A stretch of 64,000 nucleotides of DNA from Diplosphaera chodatii. Lineage: Eukaryota; Chlorophyta; Trebouxiophyceae; Prasiolales; Stichococcaceae. The notes below the pieces were generated by a model that was not told where the DNA came from, did not search any database, and worked only from the letters and a program-made list of their open reading frames with translations. The position numbers and the translations under genes are program-made. Shown piece by piece: positions 62,701 through 64,000 of the stretch. Location of the stretch: positions 3,844,001 to 3,908,000 of the forward strand of contig JAALGY010000033.1 of the NCBI GenBank assembly GCA_032358165.1, read 5' to 3'. Each line of letters begins with the position of its first letter. Position 1 is the first letter of the stretch.

Positions 62701-64000
62701 CAGGTCCACTGATGGCAGCGTCGGCACATCGATGCTGGGCAGAGTGGGGATGTCCAGCGTCAGCGTCGGCAGGTCCAGGGTGAGCGTGGGCAGGTCCACC
62801 GATGGCAGGGTGGGGATGTCCAGGTTGAGCGTGGGCAGGTCCACTGATGGCAGCGTCGGCACATCGATGCTGGGCAGAGTGGGGATGTCCAGCGTCAGCG
62901 TCGGCAGGTCCAGGGTGAGCGTGGGCAGGTCCATTGATGGCAGCGTCGGCACATCGATGCTGGGCAGAGTGGGGATGTCCAGCGTCAGCGTCGGCAGGTC
63001 CAGGGTGAGCGTCGGCAGGTCCACCGATGGCAGGGTGGGGATGTCCAGGGTGAGCGTGGGCAGGTCCACTGATGGAAGGGTGGGGATGTCCAGGGTGAGC
63101 GTGGGCAGGTCCACTGATGGCAGCGTCGGCACATCGATGCTGGGCAGAGTGGGGATGTCCAGCGTCAGCGTCGGCAGGTCCAGGGTGAGCGTGGGCAGGT
63201 CCACTGACGGCAGCGTCGGCACATCGATGCTGGGCAGGGTGGGGATGTCCAGCGTCAGCGTGGGCAGGTCCACTGATGGCAGCGTCGGCACATCGATGCT
63301 GGGCAGAGTGGGGATGTCCAGCGTCAGCGTGGGCAGGTCCACCGATGGCAGGGTGGGGATGTCCAGGGTGAGCGTGGGCAGGTCCACCGATGGAAGGGTG
63401 GGGATGTCCAGAGTGAGCGTGGGCAGGTCCACTGATGGCAGCGTCGGCACATCGATGCTGGGCAGGGTGGGGATGTCCAGCGTCAGCGTCGGCAGGTCCA
63501 GGGTGAGCGTGGGCAGGTCCACTGACGGCAGCGTCGGCACATCGATGCTGGGCAGAGTGGGGATGTCCAGGGTGAGCGTGGGCAGGTCCACTGATGGCAG
63601 CGTCGGCACATCGATGCTGGGCAGAGTGGGGATGTCCAGCGTCAGCGTCGGCAGGTCCAGGGTGAGCGTGGGCAGGTCCACTGATGGCAGCGTCGGCACA
63701 TCGATGCTGGGCAGAGTGGGGATGTCCAGCGTCAGTGTGGGCAGGTCCACCGATGGCAGGGTGGGGATGTCCAGGGTGAGCGTGGGCAGGTCCACCGATG
63801 GCAGGGTGGGGATGTCCAGGGTGAGCGTGGGCAGGTCCACTGATGGCAGCGTCGGCACATCGATGCTGGGCAGAGTGGGGATGTCCAGCGTCAGCGTCGG
63901 CAGGTCCAGGGTGAGCGTGGGCAGGTCCACCGATGGCAGAGTGGGGATGTCCAGGGTGAGCGTCGGCAGGTCCACTGATGGCAGCGTCGGCACATCGATG
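50754..64000 (-). CDS. Giant Pro/Thr/Leu/Ser/Asp repeat protein (5' end outside window)
   Basis: The 3' exons are 53947 to beyond 64000, 53820-53491, 53364-53044, 52918-52058, 51939-51769, 51606-51508, 51342-51250, 51126-51001 and 50840-50754 (stop TAG 50756-50754). Every internal exon is a multiple of three and all these introns are phase 0. More than 4,040 residues are in the window. Three zones run from N to C: about 3,000 residues of 7-8-residue modules (PTLTLDL, PTLTLDI, PTLPSIDV, PTLPSVDL); a short Pro/Thr-rich zone with a 16-residue unit repeated (LPSSPTPTLPTPPTLT); and SLPTLPSVG/SLSTLTTIRTLPS repeats, ending in RRLLGRGGSLRGGM. There are no Cys, aromatic or Lys residues in the modular zone, and one Asp per module. 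The family is not recognised. A secreted matrix, wall or adhesive protein is plausible; the signal peptide, if any, is out of view. Confidence 0.75.
52919..53946 (-). repeat. Tandem duplication of exon-plus-intron units in the repeat gene
   Basis: Introns at 52919-53043, 53365-53490 and 53821-53946 are nearly identical to one another, including the acceptor (GGTTGCAG before GTACCGAGCCTGAG). The units repeat at 446 and 456 bases. The exons between them (53044-53364 and 53491-53820) are also closely similar. This indicates recent unequal exchange. Confidence 0.85.
54715..54875 (-). repeat. 48-bp tandem repeat encoding a 16-residue Pro/Thr unit
   Basis: About three near-identical copies encode LPSSPTPTLPTPPTLT-like units between the SLPTLPS zone and the PTLTLD zone of the giant protein. 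Confidence 0.8.
54952..64000 (-). repeat. 9-kb coding minisatellite of 21- and 24-bp modules
   Basis: Two lengths of module alternate: 21 bases for PTLTLD(L/I) and 24 bases for PTLPS(I/V)D(V/L). They form higher-order units of 45, 69 and 90 bases, about 400 modules in all by length. Copies are almost identical at synonymous sites, with rare variants (E or N for D, M for V or I, A for T). The array runs off the window edge. Confidence 0.9.

Noticed and set aside
53917..63993. Start codon at 63993 and stop at 53917 as the ends of the repeat protein
   Set aside because: The left end is a read-through of an intron whose GT donor lies at 53946. The right end is simply the first Met-like codon at the window edge inside the array.
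54952..64000. CRISPR array or centromeric satellite
   Set aside because: Repeats are 21/24-base codon-multiple modules without unique spacers, and the reading frame is preserved for over 9 kb. This is a coding minisatellite.

Overview
This is nuclear DNA of a green alga (Chlorophyta). The genes are GC-rich and split by many short introns with GT or GC donors and CTGCAG-like acceptors. TGTAA, the usual green-algal polyadenylation signal, follows several stop codons. Two genes are plastid types: an Alb3 thylakoid insertase and an FtsH-like AAA protein. No prokaryotic operon, tRNA, rRNA or CRISPR array was found. Species cannot be named from the sequence.

Layout, left to right: tail of a Cys-rich membrane protein gene (+, 98-424); SDR oxidoreductase (-, 1016-3759); intronless inverted paralogue of the first gene (-, 4897-5319); VPS11 (-, 5880-13493); AADAT/Aro8-type aminotransferase (+, 14176-17730); zinc-finger/isochorismatase fusion (-, 18258-21392); class IV-like histone deacetylase (+, 21692-24499); NASP-type histone chaperone (-, 24816-28523); FtsH-like AAA protein without a protease domain (+, 29318-33888); small unknown gene (-, 34354-35215); Alb3 (+, 35717-39280); SNIP1/DAWDLE FHA protein (-, 39670-41902); a doubtful small gene (-, 42425-42966); PP4 regulatory subunit 3 (+, 43017-49290); a MITE-like element (49736-50131); and a giant repeat-protein gene (-, 50754 to beyond 64000). 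From VPS11 rightwards the well-supported genes alternate strand, so neighbours are divergent or convergent pairs with short spacers.

Most genes are housekeeping: endolysosomal tethering (VPS11), amino-acid catabolism, chromatin (HDAC, NASP), thylakoid biogenesis (Alb3, probably the FtsH-like protein), RNA processing (SNIP1/DDL) and PP4 signalling. No single pathway joins them.

The most unusual feature is the right-hand gene. It reads without a stop for more than 10 kb as about 400 modules of 7-8 residues (PTLTLDL, PTLTLDI, PTLPSIDV, PTLPSVDL), followed by a tail of small phase-0 exons, some of them tandemly duplicated together with their introns. Over 4,040 residues lie in the window and the N-terminus lies outside it. 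I recognise no family; a polyanionic extracellular or fibrous protein is the best guess.

Exon coordinates were derived by hand from reading frame, protein similarity and splice consensus. Those for SDR, AADAT, HDAC, FtsH-like, Alb3 and the tail of the repeat gene were checked for phase consistency; the others are approximate.
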